Assembly: GCF_001314605.1 (NCBI RefSeq)
Contig: NZ_LIHP01000003.1
Coordinates: 117,924 to 181,923 of the forward strand
Source of the DNA: Marinobacter sp. HL-58
GTDB lineage: Bacteria > Pseudomonadota > Gammaproteobacteria > Pseudomonadales > Oleiphilaceae
DNA: 64,000 nucleotides
Direction of reading: 5' to 3'
Part shown: piece after piece, positions 45,133 to 53,306 of the stretch
Layout: every line of letters starts with the position of its first letter
How positions within the stretch are numbered: position 1 is the stretch's first letter
Position numbers and translations under genes: made by a program
Notes under the pieces: generated by a model
The model's input: the letters and a program-made list of their open reading frames with translations, nothing else
Told to the model about the DNA's origin: nothing
The model's database searches: none

Positions 45133-45473
45133 TCGCCAGCCTCAGTGCGCAAATAATGATCGGGCTTTATATCCGCTTTGCATAATAGTTGAGAAAGTGA
45201 ACGCAATTCCATGTTTTCTTATGAAATTTGACCTCTTTTTGCAACTCTTTAACAAAGAAGATCGCCACCCTGGGCACACGAAAAGGTCACAAGCACTTGT
45301 TTATCCTGAAAGCCCGCCATTGTAACAGATGTGAATACGGGAAATTGCCGCCGGGGCGGTGGCAGGGCTCTAATTGCAGGTCAGTTATCCCGCTATACGG
45401 TGTAATCCTCCATTAATACTCTGTCCATATAGTTCTCGAGAGCGTAACTACGCCAATAACTATGAGGTATCAG
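45133..45473. promoter_or_regulatory. Divergent intergenic region mshI / lipoprotein gene
   Basis: A 341-base gap that must hold the promoters of the MSHA operon (minus) and the lipoprotein gene (plus). The mshI-proximal half is A/T-rich (TTTATATCCGCTTTGCATAAT near 45165-45185). I found no convincing Pho, NtrC or Fur box. No gene is supported. Confidence 0.5.
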
Positions 45474-47900
45474 ATGAAAAACCGCTCCAGCGAACCTTCT
45501 TTCAAGGGGTCTCGACAACCAGGCTTGACCAGACCACTCAATCCGCGGTCAGCCCTGCTACCCTCCTGGCTATCCCTTTTCGGTGTTCTTTTCGCCATAT
45601 CCGGGTGCAATGCCCCTGACAGCCAGATGTCTGCCAAAGACAACGCCACTGCAAACCAGCAGACCGCCTTCCGAGTACGCTCGGACTTTGCCGCATCACT
45701 GAATGCGGACAGCGGCTGGGCAGGAAAACTCAATGAAGACGTCACTGTGAAGGTGGATGAGCCCTTCCGCCTCCGCTTTGAAGTAGATAACCCCGGGAAG
45801 GCCAGCGACGGCCAATCTTTTCAGCTGCAGTCCCGTCGTAATGGCGGCGAATGGAGGCACGTCGGCGCCGAAAACTTTCCCCAGCCGGAAAAAGTACTGG
45901 AACTGGATTTCTCAGAGCCGGCCGCCCCCATGGCTGAAATCTGGCGCCTTGACAGTGGGGACGCCGCTGTCATGACGATGGCGGCGCAGGATGACGAATC
46001 CTTCCTTCAAGTGCGTGCTGATGACGACCCCATCCTGAGCATGGGGCGCTATGACACCCCATGGGAACCCATCGAATTTGCTGTCGATATGCGTCTGCCC
46101 GAAGGCGGTGATGCCGGAGCGGGCATCGTATTCGGATATGTGGACTCTGAAAACTACAATCAGGTTTACGTTGACCCCGATGGCTCCATACTCGTCCACC
46201 GCATCGTGGACGGTGAAGAATCCCTGGTCGCGAAGAGAGAGGCCAGGGTTGTCAGAGGCGACTGGTTTGAGCTGAAAATCGTCATGGCGGACGACAAGGC
46301 CTTCACCGGGGACGACGAGCCCACCAACGCGGACGCTGAGGCTTCCCTGGATAAAGATCAGGTCGTTGTTGAATATGAGCGGGGCGAAGAGGCGCTGATC
46401 TTCACAGCGGACCTTGGCGCCACCATCCCGTCATCGACGATGGGTTTCCACGTTCCCACCGGTGGCACGGTGCAGTTCGAAAAGTTTACGATCGAAGGCA
46501 AGCCGCGCACACCCCGGGTCAGCATTATGGCCAGTGAGACATTCCAACACGGCGAGCCGACCACGGATCTGCTGCCCGGGTCGAGCCAGGATTTTACTGG
46601 TGGCGCTGGCATCAGCTTTGCGGATAAAACCCCTGCCTGGTCGGGTCAACGCGGCCAGAGCGAATGGGAGTGGCCTCTGGTGATTCGGCGTTTCGCCGAT
46701 GGCGCCGTTACCAACAACGACGGAGACACCTTCGAGTTCAGGATGGTCGATGCCGATGGCCAGCCACTGCAAGGCGATAACCCGACAGTCACCGCCACTG
46801 TCCCGGAAGGCCATCTTGGTGGCACCTTCGTCGAAACCCCCGCCCGTATTGGCCCCTGGCAAGCGTCTAACGGCGACCTCTATTTCGCGATGGAGCCTTC
46901 TGAAACCTATAACCTGCTGATGACCGTCAAATCCACCGATGGCGGCAAGAGCTGGACGGAAGTTGACGGCGCCAACCGGCCGGCAACGGGAGACCTGGAA
47001 GGTTTTGCCGCTACCCTGTCCGGAGACACTATTCACATGCTGCACCAGACCTCGGACGATGTCTGGCACCATGCCTTCCGTACCTCGGATCACCCGACCC
47101 AACCTGATTCCTGGGCGATTCAGGATGAACGTCTGGCATCCCCTGAAGAGCCCCCCACTCAGGTTGCCGATATCGCCGTGCGTTCCGATGGCAGCATCGT
47201 GGGTGTCTACGGCGGCCCCGAAAAAATCCACTTCAAAGTTCGTTCCCCGGACGGTCGCTGGGGAGATGAAACGGTCATTGACGAAGGCATTGCACCGGAT
47301 CTGTCAGGGCCCATGATGGTGGTGGGTAAAGACGACGTGATTCATCTTGCCTACACCGGAAACGACGGTACTGCCTGGTATCGCCGGATGCTGCCCGATG
47401 GCGGACTGACGCCACGGGAGCGGCTGGCAACAGGGCTGGGAACCGACAGCGAGGATATCGGTTCGATTCTCCCGCTGGTCTATATGCCGCAGACAGATAC
47501 CGTCAGTATTATTTACCGGCTTGAAACCGGCAGACTCTGGGAGCGACGTGTGGCCGGGGACGGTTCACTCAGTGAACCGGTGAAAGTCAGCGATCACAAA
47601 GTGGTTCAGAACGCGGTCGATGCAGACCAGACCGGTGCCGATGCCATTGCGGACGGAAACACCGTTCACGTTCTGTTCATTGAGGAAGAATCACGCGACC
47701 TGTTCCACACCCGCACAGACAGCGAAGGAAACTGGCAACCGGCGACCCCGCAAGTGGATAACATCAATGCCCAGTGGGTGCGTGGGGCACGGCTAACCAG
47801 CGATGGGGAGGGAAGCACCTATGGATTCGTCTACGATGCCGGCGCAGATGGTGGTTCAGGCATGAACCGGTACGGAGAGATAAAACTGGACGATAACTGA
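45474..47900 (+). CDS. Large exported lipoprotein with LamG-like and Asp-box (sialidase-type propeller) regions
   Basis: An 808-residue protein, not matched to a named family. A long basic N-region (to about residue 32) is followed by WLSLFGVLFAISGC with a lipobox at Cys, predicting lipoprotein anchoring. Residues about 140-360 form a concanavalin/LamG-like sandwich (IEFAVDMRLPEGGDAGAGIVFGYVDSENYNQVYVDPDGS). From about 380 to the end are beta repeats with a perfect Asp box STDGGKSW at about 487 and many GS-x-D/SDGS turns, as in sialidase/BNR propellers. The ATG at 45474 has TGAGGT upstream. No catalytic sialidase set (Arg triad/Tyr) is evident; binding or another hydrolase activity is possible. 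Confidence 0.7.
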   Translation: MKNRSSEPSFKGSRQPGLTRPLNPRSALLPSWLSLFGVLFAISGCNAPDSQMSAKDNATANQQTAFRVRSDFAASLNADSGWAGKLNEDVTVKVDEPFRLRFEVDNPGKASDGQSFQLQSRRNGGEWRHVGAENFPQPEKVLELDFSEPAAPMAEIWRLDSGDAAVMTMAAQDDESFLQVRADDDPILSMGRYDTPWEPIEFAVDMRLPEGGDAGAGIVFGYVDSENYNQVYVDPDGSILVHRIVDGEESLVAKREARVVRGDWFELKIVMADDKAFTGDDEPTNADAEASLDKDQVVVEYERGEEALIFTADLGATIPSSTMGFHVPTGGTVQFEKFTIEGKPRTPRVSIMASETFQHGEPTTDLLPGSSQDFTGGAGISFADKTPAWSGQRGQSEWEWPLVIRRFADGAVTNNDGDTFEFRMVDADGQPLQGDNPTVTATVPEGHLGGTFVETPARIGPWQASNGDLYFAMEPSETYNLLMTVKSTDGGKSWTEVDGANRPATGDLEGFAATLSGDTIHMLHQTSDDVWHHAFRTSDHPTQPDSWAIQDERLASPEEPPTQVADIAVRSDGSIVGVYGGPEKIHFKVRSPDGRWGDETVIDEGIAPDLSGPMMVVGKDDVIHLAYTGNDGTAWYRRMLPDGGLTPRERLATGLGTDSEDIGSILPLVYMPQTDTVSIIYRLETGRLWERRVAGDGSLSEPVKVSDHKVVQNAVDADQTGADAIADGNTVHVLFIEEESRDLFHTRTDSEGNWQPATPQVDNINAQWVRGARLTSDGEGSTYGFVYDAGADGGSGMNRYGEIKLDDN

Positions 47901-47915
47901 TCAGTCACGGGCGAG

Positions 47916-47942
47916 GGAGCGCCGCACCTGGTGCGGCGCTCC
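47916..47942. terminator. Strong hairpin between convergent genes
   Basis: A perfect 12-bp stem, GGAGCGCCGCAC / GTGCGGCGCTCC, with a CTG loop, between the lipoprotein stop and the minus-strand metallophosphatase stop. It lacks a T-tract, so it may be a weak or bidirectional terminator or an RNA-stabilising hairpin. Confidence 0.65.
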
Positions 47943-47949
47943 ATTCAGG

Positions 47950-48837
47950 TCAGTCGAGCTCGATATCAAACTCATAATTGTGGCGTGCCAGGGGTTCCGG
48001 GACGTCAACCTGATAGGTCTCCACCTTCATCGTACCGCCGGCCTGCAGGCTGAACACGCGGAACATGGGTGTATGGCGGCTTTCATCCGGAATCTTGGTG
48101 CGCTCCAGCGCCGGGATATGGAGATAATGAACGGAACCGATCTGCTTCGAATGGTCCACCCGCTCCATGTCCATGTGCAGATCCCCTGAAATCACGGCCG
48201 CGAGGTTTGGCTGCTCAATCACCTCACTGAAGCCCTCATGCTTGACGCCCTTGTCGGCATTTTCCGGGTAGGCACCGGCCTGTGCGGCATGGGCGATCAA
48301 CAGTACCGGCTTGGCCTTCAGGTCCTGCATCTGGCTCAGCATCCATTCGACACCCTCGTCTTCGAAATCACGTCCGAAATCCGGTGATGCGAATACCAGA
48401 GCGACCGGGTCCGTTTCCATCACATAACTGGGCTCTTTCATCTCGGCCTTGTCCCGGCCCCAGCGATTGGCAAACTCCAGATAACGCTCCACGGAACTGC
48501 CATGCTCTTCGTTGCCCATGATGGGGTAAAAGGGCAGGTCCAGTTCCGATAGCACTTCAGTCGCATTTTCATACTGCACCAGGGTGCCTTTGTGGGCGAT
48601 ATCGCCAACGCCCACGACAAAATCCAGGTCCTGCTTCTGCGCCAGCCTGTTCACATCGTTCACGGCGGCTGCCAGCCCCGGAAACTGTGGTTCCGGCTTG
48701 GGTTCCGCATCTCCGAGCACCGCAAACCTCAGAACCACTTCGTCGGTCCCGCTGGTATCCGCCAGCACATTGCTCGTGAGCGACAGGCCCAGGATCATTG
48801 CGCTGACGGTTGTCATTCTTGCAGTAGGTTTCATCAT
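47950..48837 (-). CDS. Exported metallophosphoesterase-like protein with altered metal motifs
   Basis: A 295-residue protein with signal peptide ending near NVLA. The calcineurin-like fold is suggested by FAVLGDAEP (43-45 D-A-E), VGVGDIAH (Asp79, His82), MGNEEHG (Asn109, His112), IAHAAQ (His183) and SGDLHMD (Asp219, His221). Standard motifs are DxH, GDxxD, GNH(D/E), H and GHxH; three of them differ here. Last gene of the phoX-exbB-exbD-exbD-tonB unit, 84 bases after tonB. It may release phosphate from an organic substrate in the periplasm, but altered ligands make activity uncertain. A distant homologue or non-catalytic binding protein is the alternative. Confidence 0.68.
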   Translation of the reverse strand: MMKPTARMTTVSAMILGLSLTSNVLADTSGTDEVVLRFAVLGDAEPKPEPQFPGLAAAVNDVNRLAQKQDLDFVVGVGDIAHKGTLVQYENATEVLSELDLPFYPIMGNEEHGSSVERYLEFANRWGRDKAEMKEPSYVMETDPVALVFASPDFGRDFEDEGVEWMLSQMQDLKAKPVLLIAHAAQAGAYPENADKGVKHEGFSEVIEQPNLAAVISGDLHMDMERVDHSKQIGSVHYLHIPALERTKIPDESRHTPMFRVFSLQAGGTMKVETYQVDVPEPLARHNYEFDIELD

Positions 48838-48921
48838 CGTTCCTGTTGGTAGGTTTGTTTGGGGGTATGCACTCCGAACCCCAGCAACATCGAATGTCCG
48901 GTGATGTTGCGCAGGAGCCCG

Positions 48922-49974
48922 TTACTTGAGCTGGAAGTAGACCGGCATTGTCCAGGTCATGCGGTTATGGGCGAGATCTTCGGGCATGGCAGGCAAAGGG
49001 TCGGCGCGTTCGATCATGTCTTTCACAGCCTGATCGAGTCTGTCGTGCCCTGTCTCCCGCTCGAGGTCATAAGCGAGAACCCGGCCGCTGCGGTCAAAGG
49101 TGAAGGTCACCATGGCCATGCCTTCCTGCCCGCGACGTCGCGCCATCATCGGGTAGTCCTTGTGTTTCTCAAGCCATGCCCGTACCTCAGCCTGATAGTC
49201 CGGAGAGGCATCTCCCATGCCCCCTCCGCCACCGGGTTGTCCCTGTGCTGAGCCACCAGCCTGCCCACCAGCCTGACCGCCGGTCACGCCACCTTCCTGG
49301 CCAGCCCGGTTAGCCTCCGCGGCGGCCGCATCTTTTGCTTCGGCGGCAGCCTGTGCCAGGGCCTCTTCCTCAGCTTCGGCTTCTGCCTGTCGCTGTTCCT
49401 CCAGCTCCCGCTCTCGCGCCTTCTCGGCTTCCCGCCGTTTCTGTTCCTCAAGCGCCAGTTGTCGCTCTTTCTCCTTTTCCCTTTCTCTTGCTCGTTGTTC
49501 CGCTTGCTCCTGTTCCCTGCGCTGCTGTTCCTGGCGGACGAGTTCCTCCTCCCGCTGGCGGGCTTTTTCCTGTTCCTTTCGCAGCTCTTCCTTTCTTTGC
49601 GCTTCCTGGCGCGCGAGTTCCCGCTCCCGTTCCAGTTTCTGCTGCCGTTTCCGTTCCTTTTGCATCTCCTCTTCCCGTTCACGTTCGCGGGCTTTTTTCT
49701 TTTCACGGTCAGGCGTCCGGACTTTCGATTCCGCCACTTCTGGAAGTATCTCCGGTTCAGGCTCTGGCTCCGGCTCGGGGGGCTCCGGCAGGGGCTCTGG
49801 CTGCACCTCGGGTTCAGGAGGGGCCGCAAGGGCAATCTGGGTCGCCTGGGCAGGGGGCGCCGCCATGCTCGCTGAGGGTGTATCAGGTTGGTACTGGACA
49901 AAGCCCAATGCGTGAACAAGGCTGGCAAGTATGAAGGCGGTTACCCAATGACGGGGACGAGGCTCGAATATCAT
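48922..49974 (-). CDS. tonB: TonB-like energy transducer with a long charged TolA-type helix
   Basis: A 350-residue inner-membrane protein. A single N-terminal anchor (about 10-27) is followed by a Pro/Glu linker (50-85: PEPEPEPEPE), then about 130 residues of almost only K/R/E/Q (90-225) predicted as a long helix like TolA domain II, a Gly-rich hinge, and a TonB C-terminal domain (YPMMARRRGQEGMAMVTFTFDRSGRV). It transmits proton-motive force from ExbBD to an outer-membrane receptor. Overlaps the exbD stop by ATGA. The helix makes it unusual: typical TonB has a Pro-rich linker only. Confidence 0.88.
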   Translation of the reverse strand: MIFEPRPRHWVTAFILASLVHALGFVQYQPDTPSASMAAPPAQATQIALAAPPEPEVQPEPLPEPPEPEPEPEPEILPEVAESKVRTPDREKKKAREREREEEMQKERKRQQKLERERELARQEAQRKEELRKEQEKARQREEELVRQEQQRREQEQAEQRAREREKEKERQLALEEQKRREAEKARERELEEQRQAEAEAEEEALAQAAAEAKDAAAAEANRAGQEGGVTGGQAGGQAGGSAQGQPGGGGGMGDASPDYQAEVRAWLEKHKDYPMMARRRGQEGMAMVTFTFDRSGRVLAYDLERETGHDRLDQAVKDMIERADPLPAMPEDLAHNRMTWTMPVYFQLK

Positions 49975-50369
49975 GGCTGGCTGGTCGTCAACAGGCGAAT
50001 TTCGGCGACATCGGCTTCCCGCAGCGCCGTCAGCAGGCGGGTGAGCCGGTCGGCCTCCAGCTCATTGTCGGCACGCACCTGTAATGGCGCTCCAGTCTCA
50101 GATCGCTCGGCCAGATGGGCCGCCAGTTCACTTTCCTCAATAATGTCGCCATTGTAGGCCAGGCGTCCGTCGGCGGCGATCGCCAGGTACTGCGAGTCGG
50201 GCTCGCCGGAGGCGGTATGCCGGGTCTCGGGCGGAGTCACGCTGAACGGCGGTTCCTGCACCAACGCCCCGGCCAGCATGAAAAAGATCAACAACAGAAA
50301 CACCACGTTGATCAGCGGCAATACATTGTCTTCGGGATTACTGCGGCGCTTGGGCAGGGGCAATAACAT
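49971..50369 (-). CDS. exbD: ExbD/TolR-family biopolymer transport protein (second copy)
   Basis: A 132-residue inner-membrane protein. A short cytoplasmic start, RRSNPEDNVLPLINVVFLLLIFFM, holds the membrane helix; ExbD normally has an essential Asp in it, in PLIDVVF. Here it is Asn (PLINVVF). The periplasmic domain (RLAYNGDIIEESELAAHL...LQVRADNELEADRLTRLL) is typical. Start at 50369 comes just after the first exbD stop. The D-to-N change suggests it does not carry protons itself and works as a heteromer with the first ExbD. Confidence 0.88.
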   Translation of the reverse strand: MLLPLPKRRSNPEDNVLPLINVVFLLLIFFMLAGALVQEPPFSVTPPETRHTASGEPDSQYLAIAADGRLAYNGDIIEESELAAHLAERSETGAPLQVRADNELEADRLTRLLTALREADVAEIRLLTTSQP

Positions 50370-50370
50370 G

Positions 50371-50775
50371 TCAGTCTCCCTCGCGCCCGGATTCTCCCAG
50401 CGCCAGCGCATCAATGCCCGAGTTCGCCAGGGCATCGAATGCACCCACGACCGGGCCCAGACGCACGCCGGCCTCTGCCCGCAGGATAACGGCGGAAATG
50501 GCTTCCTCTTCGAGTTCCTTCGACAGCCGCTCTGACATCGATGGGACGTCAAGCGTCTCGCCCTCGTAGCGGAGCATGCCGTCGTCAGTCACCCGGACTT
50601 CTGCCGCCGGGGGCGCGTCGGCGTCGGCGGGGCTGCTGCCGGTTGCGAGATCCAGAATGCGCCAGTCAACCAGGCTGGAGGCAAGCATGAAAAACAGCAA
50701 CAGGTTGAAGACCACATCAATCAACGGAGTCAGGCCGAGTGCGTGACGCCGCCGGGGGGCGACCTCAATATGCAT
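50371..50775 (-). CDS. exbD: ExbD/TolR-family biopolymer transport protein (first copy)
   Basis: A 134-residue inner-membrane protein with the canonical helix [15 protein letters not shown] containing the proton-pathway Asp, then a periplasmic domain ([21 protein letters not shown]). ATG at 50775 overlaps the end of exbB by 11 bases. Tandem exbD copies are usual in the exbB-exbD-exbD-tonB systems of some gammaproteobacteria. Confidence 0.9.
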   Translation of the reverse strand: MHIEVAPRRRHALGLTPLIDVVFNLLLFFMLASSLVDWRILDLATGSSPADADAPPAAEVRVTDDGMLRYEGETLDVPSMSERLSKELEEEAISAVILRAEAGVRLGPVVGAFDALANSGIDALALGESGREGD

Positions 50776-51481
50776 TTGCAACCGCCTTCGGGCTGATGTG
50801 GTCCTGTGTCTCGGTAACGGGCGCCGGCGTCGGAGACAGGGAACGCTGGGTAAACAGACGGGTCAGTGAGTCCTGCATATCTTCATGCAACCGCTCGGTG
50901 ACGCGCTCAAAATAATTAAGCAATGCCGTTGCGGGAATGGCCACCACAAGCCCGACCGCGGTAGTGAGCAGTGCCTCCCAGATACCGCCCGAAAGCACCG
51001 TTGGGTCCACCTGGCTGCCCGCGGCTTCCAGTTCGCTGAAGGCGGCGATCATGCCGATAACGGTGCCCAGCAGGCCCAATAGCGGCGAGACGGTGCTGAT
51101 CACTTCCAGGGGGCGAAAATACCCGCGCAGAATGGTGATGTCCCGGGCGCCTTTGCGTGCGGTTTCTTCCCGCACCAGTGGCTCAGCCACGTTGCTACGA
51201 AAACCTTCAACGCCAATCGCAAGGGCCCGGGCAATCGGGTTGCGACGCCCGTCCAGGATTTCCAGAGTACGTTGATGATCGCCTGCCTGCCAGGCTTCAA
51301 GTGCGGGTTCCACGAACGAACGGTCCCCGATGCGCACCGACCAGAACTGCCAGGCTTTCAGCAGGGAAATGGCCAGTCCGAAAACCGACATTACTGCCAG
51401 AACCATCACTACCGGCCCGCCTAGAACGAGTATCTCTCTCAATGCGTTGAAATCCATAAACGTCGCTACCTGTTCTGTCAT
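50765..51481 (-). CDS. exbB: ExbB/TolQ-family proton channel protein
   Basis: A 238-residue three-TM inner-membrane protein. TM1 about 18-40 ([25 protein letters not shown]), then the cytoplasmic helical domain, TM2 with [21 protein letters not shown] and TM3 with [24 protein letters not shown]; the TV-GM and TTA-GL motifs are the conserved ExbB/TolQ core. It forms the pentamer around ExbD. Second gene of the phoX unit, 10 bases after the phoX stop. Confidence 0.92.
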   Translation of the reverse strand: MTEQVATFMDFNALREILVLGGPVVMVLAVMSVFGLAISLLKAWQFWSVRIGDRSFVEPALEAWQAGDHQRTLEILDGRRNPIARALAIGVEGFRSNVAEPLVREETARKGARDITILRGYFRPLEVISTVSPLLGLLGTVIGMIAAFSELEAAGSQVDPTVLSGGIWEALLTTAVGLVVAIPATALLNYFERVTERLHEDMQDSLTRLFTQRSLSPTPAPVTETQDHISPKAVANAY

Positions 51482-51491
51482 GGGTTAGCCT

Positions 51492-52832
51492 TCAGGCCTC
51501 TTTGTCGGAATCCGCGTCAATGAAGAAGGGGCCGCGCATTTCATAGGTCCGGCCGTCGGTGCTATCGCCGGCAATTCCCCGCTGGGAGCTAAAGTAAAGC
51601 CGGTTACCGTCGGGGCTGAACGCCGGTCCGGTAATTTCCGAGCCGCGCTGTCCGATTACATTGACCAGTTCAAACGGCCTGGCATCGCCGCCAACGACGA
51701 CCAGGCGCATTTCGGCACCGTCTTCGGCCACTATCACATCACCACTGGAAGACACGGTGATATTGTCAACATCATCGATGCCGGGCTCGAAAATGCCGTC
51801 GGTTTTCTTGTCGTAGATCAGGTCAATCAGGTCGCGGGCCGTGTCGACCGCCCAGACCCGGTTGTCGCCCTTGGTGGTGAAGTAGACAACGCCGTCGTGG
51901 TACCAGATGCCTTCGCCGCCATCGAACTTGGTCGCCTCCGGTATCTGTTTGCGAGTTGGTAAGTCGCGCCTGTTTTCATCGCCGGTCAGGCGGGGGTTGG
52001 GGTTGGAAACTTCCTTCCAGCTCAGTGATCTGGTGCTGGCAGGATCGTCGCCCTGGACAATAGCTACCTCAAGCCGGCCATTGCGCAGGTCGGCGCGACC
52101 GCCGCTGGGGTATACGTCGGGAATGAAACGGTAGAAGTTTCCGTCACCTTCATCTTCGGTGAGGTAGATACAGCGCCCGATGGGGTCGACGGCTGCCCCC
52201 TCATGCTTGAACACGCCAAGGGCCGGCAAGGGCATGGCCAGGCGCTCGCCGGTCGGGTCGCACTCGTAGACCAGGCCACTCTCGATTTCCTCGCAACTCA
52301 GCCAGGTGCCCCACGGGGTCAGACCACCGGCGCAGTTATTGGTGGTACCACTGCAGATGGAATAGCTACTGACAATTTGGCCTTTATTGTTAAAACGCAG
52401 GGCGCCTACACCACCCTGGCGAAACGCGCCAACCTCGGCATTGGAGACATACACCCAGCCACCGTCACGCATGGGAAACGTGGCCCCGCCATCGGGCTCG
52501 CTGTGCCAGAGATAGGACGATCCCGGATGAGCTCGCTGCCCCGTGCGAGCGACTTCCCGCACGGAAAAACCCCGGGGAACCATCATTCGGGTGGCGGGAT
52601 CATTCTCTACGGTAATTTCATGCAGCGTGTCAGCCAGATTCGGAATGTTGCTTACCCGGTTGCCCATGCCCATAGGCCGGGCCGAGCGCGGAGATCCGCC
52701 CCAGGCGGGTGGTCCCCAGAGACTCGGACCTATAGCAAGCACGCTGGCCGCCATCAGCCCTCGGCGAAGGAATTTCCTGCGGTTCTCGTTCGGCTCTTGC
52801 GAACGACGTTTTGCCAAGGGTGAGTAAGACAT
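51492..52832 (-). CDS. PhoX-family (DUF839) Tat-exported phosphatase-like protein
   Basis: A 446-residue protein. A twin-arginine signal RRKFLRRGLMAASVLAIG (from Arg18) directs folded export. The core has WHSEPDGGATFP, NNCAGGLTPWGTWLSCEEIESG (Cys180-Glu181-Glu182), FKHEGAAVDP, YLTEDEGDGNFYRF and a beta-propeller-like layout, as in PhoX, the Ca/Fe alkaline phosphatase. Canonical PhoX is longer (about 600+); short members may differ in substrate. First gene of the exbBDD-tonB unit, and it shares a Pho-box region with the divergent receptor gene. A role in releasing phosphate from organic phosphorus is likely but not proven by sequence. Confidence 0.85.
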   Translation of the reverse strand: MSYSPLAKRRSQEPNENRRKFLRRGLMAASVLAIGPSLWGPPAWGGSPRSARPMGMGNRVSNIPNLADTLHEITVENDPATRMMVPRGFSVREVARTGQRAHPGSSYLWHSEPDGGATFPMRDGGWVYVSNAEVGAFRQGGVGALRFNNKGQIVSSYSICSGTTNNCAGGLTPWGTWLSCEEIESGLVYECDPTGERLAMPLPALGVFKHEGAAVDPIGRCIYLTEDEGDGNFYRFIPDVYPSGGRADLRNGRLEVAIVQGDDPASTRSLSWKEVSNPNPRLTGDENRRDLPTRKQIPEATKFDGGEGIWYHDGVVYFTTKGDNRVWAVDTARDLIDLIYDKKTDGIFEPGIDDVDNITVSSSGDVIVAEDGAEMRLVVVGGDARPFELVNVIGQRGSEITGPAFSPDGNRLYFSSQRGIAGDSTDGRTYEMRGPFFIDADSDKEA

Positions 52833-52975
52833 AAACCAACATCTCCGGTGAACTCAATCGTGAGTGATTAACGTGACAGGAACGATTGGAAGGCTAGACA
52901 GTGAATGTTTCATCACCGTTAACATCAGGTGACGCTACGGAGTCAGTTGCATGACATGAAAACCCACACGAAAAC

Positions 52976-53026
52976 CTGTCACCTGACCGTCATCACTTAA
53001 TAAACTTTCTGTAACCCTTTAGTCAT
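52976..53026 (+). promoter_or_regulatory. Tandem Pho-box-like array, 11-bp phased
   Basis: Heptamers CTGTCAC (52976), CCGTCAT (52987), TAATAAA (52998, degenerate), CTGTAAC (53009) and TAGTCAT (53020) all start 11 bases apart. The PhoB consensus is CTGTCAT repeats with 4-base A/T-rich spacers, an 11-bp period. Two pairs match well and the middle position is degenerate but in register. A -10-like TACCTA lies at 53033-53038, a suitable distance. The site lies in the phoX/receptor divergent gap; orientation fits the receptor promoter. The phoX promoter may use it too. Confidence 0.75.
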
Positions 53027-53145
53027 CTCCCCTACCTATCGTCGGTCATGCCCGAATACTCCAACGTTCGGCCCCCGCCAGAATGGACTGCAGGGTTAAA
53101 ACCAGACTCAGGGTAGCTGTAACCGGGCAACGGATCGCCTCTTTT

Positions 53146-53173
53146 GGGTCGGGGCACCGAGCTGCCCCGACTC
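53146..53173 (+). other. Stable hairpin in the receptor leader
   Basis: A 9-bp perfect stem, GTCGGGGCA / TGCCCCGAC, with a 6-base CCGAGC loop, extendable to 11 bp by one G-U and one G-C pair. It is about 110 bases downstream of the predicted start of transcription and 134 bases before the receptor ATG. No T-tract follows, so it is not a standard terminator; it may be a leader structure. Confidence 0.55.
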
Positions 53174-53306
53174 AGCTTTCAGTCAACAAAGGTATCTGGT
53201 GACGCAACCGTCATCGCTTTATCGGGAAGACGTGCCTGCTCATCCGCGCATAACGTCAGCGACATACAGTTGGAAACACAACAGAGACAAACTTGGGAGA
53301 CTTTCA

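Larger units (their letters stand above)
52833..53306. promoter_or_regulatory. Divergent regulatory region phoX-like / TonB-dependent receptor
   Basis: A 474-base gap. It holds the Pho-box array, a possible weak minus-strand Pho pair (ATGTCAT with CTGACTC, 52957 down to 52940), a roughly 260-base leader for the receptor and the leader hairpin. No further gene is supported; the receptor frame is open from 53199, but the ribosome site GGGAGA precedes ATG 53307. Confidence 0.65.

Noticed and set aside
48838..48921. Separate promoter for the metallophosphatase-like gene
   Set aside because: Gap of 84 bases without a convincing -35/-10 or Pho box; co-transcription with tonB is simpler.
49335..49934. 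Overlapping + strand frames across tonB
   Set aside because: Low-complexity Lys/Glu codons of tonB leave the opposite strand open; composition is unlike a protein.
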